Positions 23,193 through 36,400 of a stretch of 64,000 nt of DNA are shown here, one piece after another. Source of the stretch: Linyphia triangularis (lineage: Eukaryota > Arthropoda > Arachnida > Araneae > Linyphiidae); the NCBI GenBank assembly GCA_963978545.1, contig OZ021723.1, positions 48,872,569 to 48,936,568 of the forward strand. Reading direction: 5' to 3'. Both the position numbers and the translations under genes were made by a program. The notes beneath the pieces are model-generated. The model did not search any database. It was not told where the DNA came from and was given only the letters and a program-made list of their open reading frames with translations. The stretch's first letter is position 1, and every line of letters begins with the position of its first letter.

Positions 23193-24410
23193 GTTTTATT
23201 CAGTGGTAGAAGTGGGAAAAAAAAGGTGGGGGGTCTTGTCAACAACTTTTGACCGTGTCAAAAGTTGTTGACAAGTGCAACCCCTCAACGATAAATTTTA
23301 TAATTTCGTTTTTAATAACAATAAATTTATAACAATTAAATAAATAACAATTAATTAGTAGAAAGGAAACGATTTTCAACTCGAACAAGCATCCAAATTT
23401 ATTGTTATTTTAATGAATATTCTCCGACTTAGTTTTTTTACTAGGAAGTAAGAGATGAAGTAATAACTCAACATTATATACATAACTGCTTATTTAGATT
23501 TAAATATTGCCTCTAAATAAGCATACTTTCATAAAATTAAATTAATAAGGAATTCTAATTTTTTTTTTTTTTTAATACTTTGTCTTTATATTTTTTCTAG
23601 TTCCTCCAAAGTTAAAATGTGTCCAATTGAAAATATTTATATTTTTATGCAAAGTAGTATAATACATTTTTATAACACTTATGACATAAATAGTTTTTTT
23701 TTCCCTCTGACTTAAAACTTTTTCTCAGTGTCATTACATTTCGTGGTCGTACACGTGGTCGTACACGTGGTCTCTTCAACTTGATGGACTTGCACATTTC
23801 CACTGCTCCTTCCTCAACGTTCTGTAGTGTATCGGATTCATTTTTCTTACAGTTTTGAAGCCAAATATACCAATCTCATCTTGTTTTGTACTAGATGGAT
23901 TACAATTACAAATGCCGTTTAGAACCAGAAGTAAGAGTTATGGTTAAGTTGGAGGAATACACGGTTTTCTACTAATAATCAGCAAAACGCAAAACATTTT
24001 AAAGTAAATCGTCGAGGAAAAAACAGGAAATGATAGTGCAATAAATATGTCTTTTTCTATCCACTCCTTCAATAATCCCAGACAACGGGCGCCGAAACTC
24101 GCCACGCATTTCCAAGAAAAATTGACTGAATCTGCTTTAAACAAATCAAAAATGAAAGTATAAAAAATTACAAACAGCCAGAAAAAGCAGAAGTAATGAA
24201 AATGGTTAATTCTATTTTTTCCCCCTCCTCTTTTAGTTTTTAGACGGATTGAATGTTTTTTAAAATTGGGGGAATAGATTTCGGTAGTTTTAGAAGTGGG
24301 GGGGATGGATTTCAGTGGTTTTAGAAGTGGGGAGACGCATGGGTATTTTCTGGACAAGTGGGGGGACGGGTCGGACCGCGTCTACCCACACTTCTAGCAC
24401 TGGTTTTATT
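23193..24410. mobile_element. hAT-like non-autonomous element with 8-bp TSD
   Basis: The element 23201-24402 (1202 bp) starts CAGTGGTAGAAGTGGG and ends with the inverse of CAGTGCTAGAAGTGTGGG. CAGNG is the typical hAT terminus. The flanking GTTTTATT occurs exactly at 23193-23200 and 24403-24410, a perfect 8-bp target duplication as expected for hAT. Subterminal copies of TTTAGAAGTGGGG lie near 24289 and 24320. The interior lacks a recognisable hAT transposase. A minus-strand read near 23700-23830 gives an Arg/Pro-rich tract (RPRVRPRVRPR) encoded by a duplicated ACGTGGTCGTAC, origin unknown. The perfect duplication suggests a fairly recent insertion. Confidence 0.9.
23235..23275. repeat. Perfect 18-bp-arm hairpin near left hAT end
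   Basis: CTTGTCAACAACTTTTGA (23235-23252), a 5-nt spacer CCGTG, then the exact reverse complement (23258-23275). It begins 34 bp inside the hAT-like left terminus. Subterminal hairpins are common in hAT elements, but the tight perfect stem is notable. Confidence 0.9.
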
Positions 24411-25696
24411 GCGATCTTAATGAAATGTGTCCTCCCTCTTTTCATAATCCTCAAGGGGTATGATAAAACTTAAAAGTTGGTAAACAAAATGAACCGGGCT
24501 TTTTTCTATTTGTATCATGAGTAATCCAAATTATCGCAGTCACAATTTGATTCCCACGTTTTGTAATTATAGTGCGGAAGTCGATGATGGGAGGTGAAGG
24601 GGGAGGTTAAAAGGAATAAGTTCTTAATTTGAATTCAATTGAAAAAATTTTAATCGTAGGTTTCTTGGTATCTATAGGTATCTTGACTAATTCATATTAT
24701 TGGTGACACAATTTCTTTCATGTACCAATCAACGCTGGATCACAGTTTTTTTAGCCTAGGCAATGCTGGTAATTCATCTAGTATGGGATAAAGAAACTTT
24801 AAGGTGACATAGTATTTTCCAAATCTATCATCTGATTAATGCATACCCAAAAACTCATTATAATATATGAATAAATGGTGACTTAATGAAAGACAATATT
24901 TCAATAAATAGGAGAAAACAAATTACAGTATGAATATTTTTTCACTTCTGCGCGATCTATTCCGATTAAAATAAGAGGCTTATGACGTAGTAGTGACACA
25001 AAATTCTGTAATCTAAATGCATTGGAAAATGCTGCACTCGCAAGTCGCAAGGATAAAAAATTTAATCAGGATTAATAACATGGCAAAAAATGCTGTTTCC
25101 TTACTTTTAATTAATTTGTACTATTAGTAGTATAAAGGTTTCATTTCAATAACTTTTTATCGTGCATTTTATGACACTTCCCAACGGAGTCATAATCAGC
25201 AGCTAAAGAGTTTCTTTACTAATTAAGTAGTACACCTACCTCATTACTAAGATGCTTGCTTGATAATGTATATTAAAGTTTCTGTCAAGGAAAAAGAAAT
25301 GTCTAGAATAAATAAGAGAAAAAAATTATGCTTCAGACATTTCCCTGAAAAAGTTCTTTTTAAAGACACATGTTATTGTCATTATATAAAATTATCAATA
25401 ACTATAAAATGGACTGCGAAATGCTTATAAACATTTTGTACGCGAGCAAGCTATTCCTTGTTAAATGTACTTTTATTTGCTGGTCTATGCAAATTTAGTT
25501 GATTGTGACCCAAATGTGGCTCTAAACTTTGTCAGCTATTACTCCTGCTAGTGCAAATAAAAGCGCTGGTTTAAAAGATTTTGTTCTGTCAACATACCTC
25601 AGTATCACCACATTCTGTCAAATTACTGTAAATAGTGATCAACAATAACTATTAACAATACAATTTTAATTCCTCTCATGATATCATAATTGTAAG
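24411..25696. other. AT-rich non-coding DNA
   Basis: No gene or defined repeat seen. The longest tract of interest is a purine-rich GGGAGGTGAAGGGGGAGG near 24588. Confidence 0.5.
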
Positions 25697-26300
25697 GTAC
25701 AATACGCAAAAAGTCCAAAACGATGCCGTTAATTTCGGCTCTAAAATATTTATAATTAAACACACGTGTCTGGTTTACTATTTTGTACAGTTAGGCATAA
25801 AAATTTGTTTCCTAAGGGGACTTTTATGTAACAATATTAAGGTGTACAGTTTATTGGAGGCAGAAATAATGAATGATCGAACACTTATAGTCCGGCTCTG
25901 ACTATGAGGGTTCCGAATTTTCTACTTCAGCAACTAAGCCAAACTAGTTTATTTGTGCCATCCCCCAGGTCAACTAGTGATAGAAAAAGTAATAACTTGT
26001 TTTCACGCTTCTTCTTGGAGATATACTAGTAAAAATGGAAAGAGACATTTTATAGGTTTTTTTGACGATTGTAGATCCAACGTAGGAAGAAAAATATTTC
26101 TATTTAAAATGTTTCCTTATATGTTAATTAGTTATAACTGGAAGACTAATCATAAAAGTTACAAGATATTTATATTTGACCCTTAACAAACTGTCGATTG
26201 AAGCACTAATTTACATATATATATACAATTATAAAAAAATCGTAAAAAAAAAAAAAATCTCTAGTACATTATAGCATTGTTCTGATTGATTAATACATCG
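25697..26300. mobile_element. Short relative of the 21-kb TIR element (copy 2)
   Basis: The left end AATACGCAAAAAGTCCAAAACG then ATGCCGTTAATTTCGGCTCTAA parallels copy 1 (AGTACGCAAAA..AACGATGGCTATATCTCCGGTTCTAA). The following GTTTACTATTTTGTACAG and TTCCTAAGGGGACTTTT parallel GCTTACTATTTTCTATA and TTCTTAAGGCGCCGTTT. The right end near 26270-26295 has TAGCATTGTTCTGATT, matching AGCCATCGTTCTGATT of copy 1. Only about 600 bp, so a deletion derivative or a divergent family member. Exact ends are uncertain. Confidence 0.45.
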
Positions 26301-27499
26301 GATAGCAAAGTATATTGTTAGAATTTGAGTATTGTTTTTGTGCTGTACTACTCTCATGATTGATGGATTTTTGGCATCGTGAAATAAAAATTGAAATTTG
26401 TTGAAAGAAACTGCTATTGATTGTTTAGAAAGTTGCGAGATTTGTTTGTTTTTTAAATATAAACGAAATCAGGAAACCCTATATTAAAGACATGACATCT
26501 CAATTTTTAAATCCTTCATATTAACTTCTATTTTGTGTGCATGTATGTTTGTCGATGACGGGCAAATATGCCGAGGCCTAATTACCTCCCCCCCCCCCTC
26601 CCTTTCCCTTGAAGTCATCCAACGGGGCTGAAACTTGGCAGATAAATTTGATATCTACGATAGTGTATTCTATCAAATTTTCGGGGCTGCCATTGTCAGT
26701 AGAAAGTTGCTTTTTCGGAAAACTAATAAACCAACTTACAGTCATCTAATCGCGCTGAAATAGCATTTAACCGATCATTGAAGAAATGCCAAAATTGAAT
26801 TAATAAGTAAATAATAAAATTGTTTTAATCAGAATAAATAAAGGATATTTGGATATGAGTGCATAAATTCATATTCAATTTAATGCGCAAGTTTTGATAA
26901 GTATAGTTTACTTCATATTTTGATGATAGAGATGGTGTTTGCATCTGATTTTAAAAATTAAAAACAAGCACACGCTGGCAAAGGAAACACTGCTATTTTA
27001 TTCATTATGAATATAAAAATTGCAATGCATATAAAGGATTTATATTGAAAACCTTGTTTTTATGGGTTATATTATGTTATAGGTAAATTTTAACCTACTA
27101 CTCATCTATTTCATGGCCTATTCAAGTTAAGTTTTATTAGTATTCAAGTGATTTACAAAAAGTATTTTGAAAGTTTTTAAAGTGTTTTTTTTTAAAGAAT
27201 AATCTTTTGTATTTTTCTACATTTGGGAAAGTAAGGAAATTGTGAAGTACTCGCGCGGAGAAATATATCAGAATATATTCTTCAAAAACATGGACATTAC
27301 TTTTATCTTGTTACGTAATAAAACCAGTCTATATTATTAAGCCATCAAAGTACTTACGCTCTTAGCAAAAACAAAAAAATTAACCTGAAAAGTAATCAAT
27401 GGTTATCCATCGTTCCTTTGCTAAATCAAATTCTACAATATCTCCTCACTCTCAACCTAATTCATTTGCTTCTTAACACAGAGAATAAAAAAAAATACC
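26301..27499. other. AT-rich DNA with C-run and repeat debris
   Basis: No gene. A run of C with CTCCC follows at 26587-26605. The text around 26620-26770 (two phrases on the theme GTCATCYAAYSGSGCTGAAA) looks like decayed repeat sequence. Confidence 0.5.
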
Positions 27500-28200
27500 T
27501 TCTCTCAAATTACAATAGACGGTCCCCGTTTAATATTTCACGTAGGGCTATAAACTTGATGAACTGGGAAAAGATAAGCATTTCATGATTCACGATCCTT
27601 AGTCCACGATAAAGCAGTCGTCTGTCCTTAGGAAAATGAGTACCGGCTGTCGTGACTGTCTGAAACTGAGTACATAAACCTGCCTTCCTTGTGTCTCGCT
27701 TCCAGAAAGATATTAATGGTATTTTAAGACCAGAGACCATTTTCTTGGCGCAGTGATAATTAAACATATGGTCGAGGGAGACGATGGGAATGGCACTGCC
27801 TTGGCTGGAATTTCGGAAATCCTTGCATATTGTGCGTGATTAATGGTGGACCATTTTGGCGAAAGTAGCACGGTCTGTGTGGAAATGTTGGAATGAAGAA
27901 AATGTATTCTGAATCACGCCATTCACGACTTTTGGCTGCGGATGATTAATGCCGATGCTGTTAACAAGCGTCTCGCACGATTCAGAGGGTGGCTTGTATG
28001 GCGCCATTATGAGAATGACTCTGATGATTGAGTTTTGGCCCCACGAGATAATCTCTTGGGACTCTCTCGCTCGAGAAATAGTAAATTTAATTAGAGTAAT
28101 CAAAAGCCCTAGGCAGGAAGAGATGAGCGTTCATTGAGTGATTGTCGAGGCCTTTAACGAGGTCATAAACAGGATAAATTGTCATTGGTTTCTCTGTGTA
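27500..28200. promoter_or_regulatory. Candidate enhancer island
   Basis: A 700-bp island of balanced composition without a credible ORF or terminal repeats, in sharp contrast to its flanks. It is dense in words resembling developmental factor sites: TGATAATTAAACATATG (about 27751), GTGATTAATGG (27836), GGATGATTAATGCC (27939), TTTAATTAGAGTAATCAAAAG (28085-28105) and AACGAGGTCATAAACAGG (about 28157). These are observed words; binding and enhancer activity are inferred. Short ORFs on both strands (27510-27767, 27840-28103, 27949-28137) are mutually overlapping shadows of the balanced composition. Confidence 0.4.
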
Positions 28201-28446
28201 ATAGACATTTTGGAAAAAGTATTTTTGCTGATTGTGGAACTACTATTTGTTTGTTGTATGCATATCCTTGAGAGATTCATGTTAATTAGCTTCGAAGTTA
28301 ATACTTGATTTCGCATTTCTCAAATCTTTCCCCATTGATTGCTGAAGAAAATATTGAGGGTTAAATATAACTTAATTGCCATTATTATCAATTTAAGCTT
28401 AAGTAAATCTTACTGAAAAAATAGGTAGACTATGATAGTGTGAGTA

Positions 28447-28680
28447 CACTACCAACTTTTTTATATGTACTGGGGACGGGGGTAAAGTGATGACCTACTC
28501 CTGATTTACTAACAATTAGTACGTGAGGGGACTAGACTGGATGGCACGATTTTTTACAAAAGGTGATAATACTGGTTAAGGGGTCAAGTCACAATTTACT
28601 GCCAGATGGGGATTGGGTAGAGAGTCAGAAGATGTGATTCCTTGATTGAGAATATACAAGTGTTATTAGATGCTCCAAAA
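28447..28680 (+). repeat. Unclassified dispersed repeat, copy A
   Basis: Shares a colinear series of words with 37490-37690: TACACTACCAACTTTTTTATATGTACTGGGGA versus TACACCATTACAATTTGTATATATATTGGGGA, then GACCTACTCC versus GACCTACCCT, and GATGGGGATTGGGTAGAGA versus GGTGAGGATTGGGCAAAGA followed by GATGTGATTCCTTG versus GGCGTGATTTCTTGG. Same orientation. About 200 bp, no ORF; may be a SINE or the end of a longer element. Confidence 0.5.
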
Positions 28681-31600
28681 AAGTAGGGAACTTCTAATTA
28701 GAAGTTTAAAAAGGTTGGTTTAAAAATGCTAAACAAGCTCTCGGAGAACTTCCCTTAATTTTTTCGATTACCATTTTTTGACAAGTAGGATGGTTGCTGT
28801 TATCGTGAGCAAGAAAATATGAAGTTGACTAACCATTCAGCCATGGAAAAATCCCAGGGTACATATGGTCCCGAGTCAATCCCATCGTTCCAGACTCTGA
28901 GAAGGCACCCAATCAATTCCTGTATGTATTACTAACAAGTTTTGGTCTGGGATGCAAAATGTTGAATTTCTTTATTAAGCTCCACAGGAGCGCAAAACTT
29001 AATTAAATTCGACTTTTTTCTGTAATTAAGTTAACTTGATCAAGTTAAGTCTTTAATGGTGAAATATCGGTTTCAAATCGTGTTTATAGATACTTATGGT
29101 ATATTTTATACTACTTTTGCTTTGGTTAAACGATAAAAATAAAATATGGATATCGCTTCTATACACAATCCAGATCACTCCTCTAATCCAAATTTCATTA
29201 AGCATGTGTGAAACATTTCTACTTTATTCACTGTGGAAAGATATAATGTATTGAGAACTTTCTATCACTTACAAACAGCTGAAATGGTGGAACAAGCAAT
29301 TTAGCCTCTATAATTCACCAAGAAACTCATATTTAGTATGAGAATACAGTGTCTAGTGAACATCGATGGCAGGGAAGATCATACCTCACACGACTCCTTG
29401 AGTTTTTTGATTTTTTATTATCATCTGTACAACTACACACTAATGGTACTCCATTCTTTTGCATATGTTCCTATGGTATACTTTGCATTTAAATTTGCGA
29501 CTGAGTTTTTTTTTACTTATCGTTATGTTTCATAAAGATGTGAATTTCATGTGTTAATGCTGCTCCTCTGGGAAGTTATGAAGAGAAAAACTGGATATCC
29601 TTTAATTGTTTTGACCAGTGTAGGTGTGTCCTTATTCGCTAAGTCGGGTTACATGACATAACAAGATTCAAATTGAATGGTCTAACAGTCATGAGAGAAA
29701 ATCTCTCATATCCTTAGTATCCAGACATTTTCCCTTTGACTTGTTTTGAAAGGGGGATGTGTAGGATTTGCAATATTAAAAAACTCCTCAATGTAAATAT
29801 TGCAAAAATGTTAACAACTCATGGCAGTTTCCATGACTCGAACAACCTATTGATTATGATTTTTGGCCATTTAAATGAATTGTGATTGTAGGATACAAGC
29901 TAACTACGACAGTCATCATATTTTAACTTATAATCCTGTGAAAATGATTTCAATAAACAATCGATTCATATTTGTATGGGATCTGTTTCAATACAGTTAC
30001 ATTTTCCACTGGCTCTTTAACCGTATAATGTTGTGAATTATTTATTACTTTACAATAATACTGTTGTTTAGACTAATATAACCACAATCATTAGTTTTAA
30101 AATAGAATTTGTTTTTGTAAAAGAAAAAATATCGTATATATTTTAAATCGAAGTAGAACACTGGTGTTATTTTAGTGCTATTATGACTTTATAACTATTT
30201 TTTAGTATTGTAAATACCAATATAAGTAAGAGGCAAAATGAAAATCTCAAAAATTGGAAGTACTGCCTTTTTGTTTTGGTCAGAAGTATATTTTTGGTGC
30301 AATTTATATATTATTTTAAGTCATTTCAATTTAATTCTCATGAACATATTTTCTATAAACGCTTTTAACCAGGAAAGAGACTTAATAAAAATAGATTATA
30401 CTCAAAAACTAAAATTAAAAATAATTTTCTTTAAAATTATTTACAAATCCAAAAGCAATAAATGATTAAAATTGTTTACATGTTCGTATTGAGCTTTATA
30501 CATTATTTATCATATTTAAAACAGAGAAAATAAAGCCCCTTTACTAAAATATTTTTAAATTACAAACCAATACTAAATAAATGCTTTGTATTACTTAGAA
30601 TAGTATTTTTATCGTAATTACGTAAAAAACCACTGTTTCAAGTTTTCAGTAGATTTTGTTTATTCGTTGTATTAAGTATTACAATAATCTAATTGTTGAT
30701 TCTTATAATATTAGTGCTTTGGTACAAGATAATGAAATAAACATCTGGTGAAAAGTAATAAAAAGTAATTACATGAATATATTTTAGTGAAAAATTTTTC
30801 TTGTAAAAATCCTTAAAACTTGTTATATTTAAATTACTTTTCTCCAAACTTAATTTTCTCCTAGAGTACAATTTGAATTCTTTTATTATCAACTAATTCT
30901 ACCACTTTTTTACTAATCTGTTTGAGGTGGTGTTTATATTAGGAGATTTATCCTTTAATTAATGTACCTCATATAATTTTTTAATTAACTTACAGTTTTT
31001 TCTTATTACATTATGGATATACGTTAATAACTAATTTTGATATTAAGTTGTTAATAAATGAAGCATTTCACCTTCAAAACATTAAATAGAAATTTCTTAA
31101 ATTGTATTATTTTGCACTATTTGCCTCTTATTCAAACAGGGTTCAATGGATTCATTTTATTGGCTATAAAGTATGGTATTAGGTTAAGAGTCTTTCGAAG
31201 ACACAATATAGTTGTTTTTATAAAAATTAGAGAGCAATTATATAAATATATTTTAATTTAAGGCATTTTAAGTTTTGAATGGGATGTGGTCCTCGATTCC
31301 TATCTTCAATTAAAACTACAATTTCTGTCAATTAAAGATTTTTTACAATCTAAATATCTATTAATCAATCTTTTAATTAAAGTTGAGACATCTATCTGAC
31401 TACCGTTTGAAATTCTTAAAAATGTTTAATTTATAAAACAAATATTATTACTGATGTAATTGTGTTTCTGCTTTCTTGTTGGTTACTAGTGTGAATAGAA
31501 TCATCTTTCCATTATTTAATTACTTTTACGAATGTTTTTCCAAAGATATTTGTTATTTTCTTGCACCAAAGCAGTGCCCTTGTATATGAGACACTGTCCT

Positions 31601-33370
31601 CCCTTCAACAAAATTGCCTCATCTCATACCACTAACATATCATGTTTCCTAATGCTTCAATGTACAGAATACAAGAAAACTTTTTTTTAAATGTTTTCCC
31701 TTTAAAAAATAGGTATTCATAGGCTTACTGAAAAACTATAAGTACTTGAAAAATATCTTTAAAGTTTTAAACTATAAATTTGTCTACTCATGCCATATTG
31801 ACATTTACTATTTGGGTTTATGCACTTAAATCATATGATATTTGTAAAGTTTTAATTTACTTTAGTTCAAATAAATAAATGCCATTCTTTTTAATGTCAT
31901 ATATAAGGTATATATAAATTACAAATTATATCCTTTATAAAAATGAGCTCACTGTTCGAAATTTAAAAGCATAAATTACTCACTAAAATTTATGCAAAAT
32001 AACTGGTTAAATACTATAATTTATTAATGAGTTTGGTATTTATTCTATAAAAAGTTGATCTGCTTTACTTCGAAAGAATTTAATGATTGATCTTCAGAAA
32101 TGCTTAATAGGCTTCATTTAACAGTTTTCCCATTAAACAAATCGATACGTGCAATGCATGCATACTTCAAAATAATTTCTCCCCACATTATTACACAGAG
32201 AAAGAAAAATTGGCCATTAGTTGAAACATAAGAAACAAGTTCATTAAGTCACGAAGTATGTTACAGGAGTAAACGAATTGCAATTTATAACATTTTCTAA
32301 AATTAATGGGAGAGTGAAGTAACTCTTTTTTAGAGTTGACTTATTCGTAATATCACGTTGATCATTCAAGAAGTCAAGTTCTCGGGTTTACTTTGCCCTC
32401 TTGGGATCTCATTATACATCATTTGGCTCATTATTGCACGAACATTTGAGTGTCGTGGAAATCGCTTGAGTTTCTTTGTTCTGTGACATTCGATATTTTC
32501 TTCTAACGTACTTTCTCATCGTATTTCAAGGTTTTGTACTGAAAGAATAATAAGTTTAAGAATCGACCATGTATTTTTACCCAAGAAATGTAATAGTTGT
32601 TTTATAGAAGCCTCAGAAATTTAAAGCTCTTGACCGTTGTTATAATTAAAATTTAGTTTTACGAATGGAGAGTATTAAAGCTTGTATTGAACAATTCTTT
32701 ACATCTCAATTTTAATTTGTGTTTTATAATAAATATATATGCTCACACAGTCTTGATTGTTTAGCATCTTAATTAAAAATGAAGGCAGAATTATAAAAAA
32801 AATATTACATTGAAAAAGTATTGATTGGTAAATTTTATGTATTCCGTTGCCCAAATGTACTTCTACACTCAGAAATTGTCTAATGTAATAGTATATTCCA
32901 AAACAGGACAAAATTGAATTTACAAATACTATTCATATTGAACTTTTACCAATATGAAACTATAGATTAAGTCTTTATGATATCTATGAGTATTATCTAT
33001 ATTATATTACATGGGGAAAATATTTGTTCTAAATATGTCAAACTACATGAGATTAAAAATTTGATGTAGGTTATTTGAGAATTTTCTAATTATCTCCATT
33101 GAATCTCCATAAACACAATGATACATCTAGGTAATTAAGAAAATTAATTTACGTTACATTGTAAATCAAATTAATCATCACATTTTAGTTAAAAATGTAT
33201 TAATGGGTAAAAAGTTCTTGACAGTCCTCACAGATGAACACTGCTTATGCTATAGCATCAGATGAAGAGAAACATGCATATTACGTGATTGATTGAATTG
33301 CTATTTTGGTTGATGGATAATGAAGCAATAAAATAAACGTTTATGTTATTATTATTTAAATTTTACCTCA
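28681..33370. other. Long AT-rich non-coding stretch
   Basis: No gene seen. Scattered short ORFs (29338-29535, 30238-30465, 30689-30892, 31058-31261, 32699-32911) have no recognisable domain and AT-biased residue composition. Slightly more mixed composition at 29540-29760 and 32340-32560 (with CTTTGTTCTG) could be regulatory, but the evidence is thin. Confidence 0.5.
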
Positions 33371-33462
33371 AGAATGGAACCTATTAAGTCAAGTAGATCA
33401 AAACATTGATATAAACGTTTGTAGTAATGATTTGATCAACTTGACTTAATAGGTTCCATTCT
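33371..33462. repeat. 32-bp-arm hairpin, about 92 bp
   Basis: AGAATGGAACCTATTAAGTC plus AAGTAGATCAAA (33371-33402) is repeated inverted at 33431-33462 with a single mismatch, around a 28-nt loop. Size and structure fit a small foldback element. The two arms are 31/32 identical, so it is young or under constraint. Confidence 0.9.
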
Positions 33463-36400
33463 AGTTGTGAATTTGAAATGGTACTGGCTCCATATATAGG
33501 TTAATTAATTTAAATAGGCAGTTTACTATAACTATCCTCTTTTGTTATAATATAGGCAACTTTCTATACTCCAAATAAAATATTATTTAATCCATCAAAA
33601 ACGTATGGTGTTAAATTACTAGTAGTGTATCTACTGTAAAATCTTAAATACAATGGTATATTAGAAAAGTGTTGCACTTGAGTTGGATGGAGTTATTCCC
33701 TTATCAGAAGCAAAATAAAATTATAGAGTAACATTCAAAAACATTATTAATTGCTTGTTCATACTGTCTTGAACAGATGGTCTTCCATTCTTAACTGCTA
33801 CTTAATGATAAATGAATGGACACGTGCATGACTGACAATGAATACAATTATCTTGGAATCATAGGAATTAATAGGTGGGATATAAGTGAGGACACAAATA
33901 AAACTAGGGATGTAGAACACGGCACAACTTTCAATTACACTATATTACTGATGAGGATTTGTGACATTTACCGTTTTTATATTTCCATCTTTCATTTAGA
34001 TGTTTTCCAGTTTTGTGATATTTTTTGCGATAATTCTTAAAAGCGATAATTCTTAAAAAAAAAAAAAAAAAAAAAAAACATTTTACCGAAATGATGCTTT
34101 TGGCGATATACTTTTCGATAATTCTTTTATTATCCATTCTTGTAAGTGAAACTGAGGAAAGGCGAAAAAACGATCGTTGATGAGTTATGTTCAAGTAAAG
34201 AGGACTCTGTGTTGAAAGCATTCGTTTTTCAACTTTTTACTCCATTAAAGCATTTTTACGGAATTTCGGAGATGGTGAAGTTTAGAACACCTTAAGAGGC
34301 ATTACCACAGCAATTAGTTATCAAAATCATTAGAGCCGTTTTTTAGCATTAATTGAAAAACATGAATTTTTCAATGGCATCCACTTTATGAGCATGGGCG
34401 ATTTTGACGAAAACCTTAATGGTAGGTTCAATGGTTACCACTTACCCGCGCACCAAATTTGAACATCGTAGGTCAATTTGCTAGGAAGTTATGGTGACAC
34501 CACAGACAGAAATTTTTTCTGTACCACTTTTTTCAAATCAGGATGTTCCAAAACGTGAAGAAATTAAAAAAAAAAAAAAAAAAACTTTGTATTCATATGG
34601 GTAACTATGCCCTATGTAAATGCAAGGTTTATATTAACTTATTTAATATCAATACTTATAATTATTTATTGAAGCTCAATAATTTAAATTATTCATTTAA
34701 ATGTTAGCATTTCATATAATTGACCTTTTTTATTGACTAATTTCTTGGGATTTATCTTCTTTGCTCAAGAGTATTAGCAAAACACATTTTGAAATCTACC
34801 TTCGTTTGTATATGCACCAATGATAAAAATAATTTCGAAATAGCAATCAAAATTGTACCTGATTTCGCAACTTGGATGGAATAAACTATATTAAAACATT
34901 TGTTATTTTTCAAATTGCTCTTTATTAATATTTAACTATAGATGAAATCTGTAAGATGTCAGCGAGTATTATCTGTATCATATAATATGGGTAAAATATG
35001 TAGTCCATATGTGTCATACTTCATGAGATAAACATTTTGATGAAGCATAATTATGGATATTCTAACTATAACCATTCATTTTAGTATAGACAATTAAGAT
35101 TTTAGTTGATTAAAAAATACTTTAAAATGTCATTTAATTAAGAAATTGAACTGTTGTTCATTTCAAGATCACATTCGATGTGCGCACATATGAATTAAGG
35201 TTATGCATTTTTACATGTTTTATGGTTTCTACAGAATGCTTGTCTACTGAATAAAAAATTTCATCTAAAATTTATTTTCTTTTTCTGCTAAGAGTTTGTC
35301 TTCTTGTCTTCCAAAGTTTGTAAAAATATTTATGTGTGTTTTTAGAGAGTACTTTTATATAGGACAATGCTTTTAGGTTAGAGATTTAGTGTATTAGAGA
35401 TTCTTATTTGAGAAATCTTAGCATATTTGTGTGTTGAAATCTAAGTGTTAAGCTTTTTTATTGCAAAAAGTTCCAATTTTAATAGTTCATTAATATTTGA
35501 TATATTTTTATAATCAATATATAAGCATAAAACATCATATACAAATAAGCATTTGTCTGAAAAATGGAAATATAAACGAAACATCTTTTCAGATAAATTT
35601 CAAAAGATATTTCGATTAAAATTCCAAAACTGTTCAGTTACTTTTATTTAACATTTTAATATATTATTATTATTAAACATTATTTAAAATGAAATATTAA
35701 CAGCATCACTAAACATACACGAGTATTAAAACATTTTTAACTTTTCAAAAGGAATGAAATGTATTAATATCTCATCATATTGATTTAATTTTAATAATTT
35801 AACTTTGATCCTTTATTTAAAAGAAATATACTACTAAACATTTTTTAAAAATATATTTTATTAGAAGTGCAGAATACAATTTTTTTTAATTATCTTTTGA
35901 GGCTGTGTGTAGTAGTAATAACCATATATAAATTCAATTAAAACGAATTCTTTGTCACATTTGTTTTCTTTTAAGTTGCTAAAACTTTTTAAGAAAAATT
36001 AGGAAAGTTACTTATTAAAAACTAATTTGTTTAAAGATGATAAACTTCATTTTTTCATGTTAGACTAAAATGTTACAAAATGTTTCAGTCTGGAAATGAA
36101 TATGTACAAAAGTATTATTTTGATGCATATTGGTTTTAAAAAAATTAATTGGAGCAAATTTAATTGAAGCAAATGTAATAATATTTCTTTAAAATTAATT
36201 ACTTTTTATATGAATGTTCCTGAAAATATTAATTAATCCATGTTCTTTATTTTTATAAATTGCTTTCGTATAATGCTTAGATTTAAAAAAAATTTTAATC
36301 TTGATATTTTTCGATGTTGAGAACTTGGATAAAGTTAGAAGTAATAAAATTTTTTTTTAGGTAGAAAAAATTTTCAATAGATATACTTATTAAAAAGGTT

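Noticed and set aside
23944..24357. 137-codon minus-strand ORF
   Set aside because: It lies across the subterminal repeats of the hAT-like element and its translation does not resemble a transposase; probably chance.
27840..28137. Overlapping ORFs on both strands in the candidate enhancer block
   Set aside because: They mirror one another, have no domains, and fit the balanced base composition of the block.
34291..34600. Possible third TTAA element beginning TTAAGAGGCATTACC
   Set aside because: I could not find a matching inverted end with TTAA. GGGTAACTATGCCC near 34600 is only a partial match.
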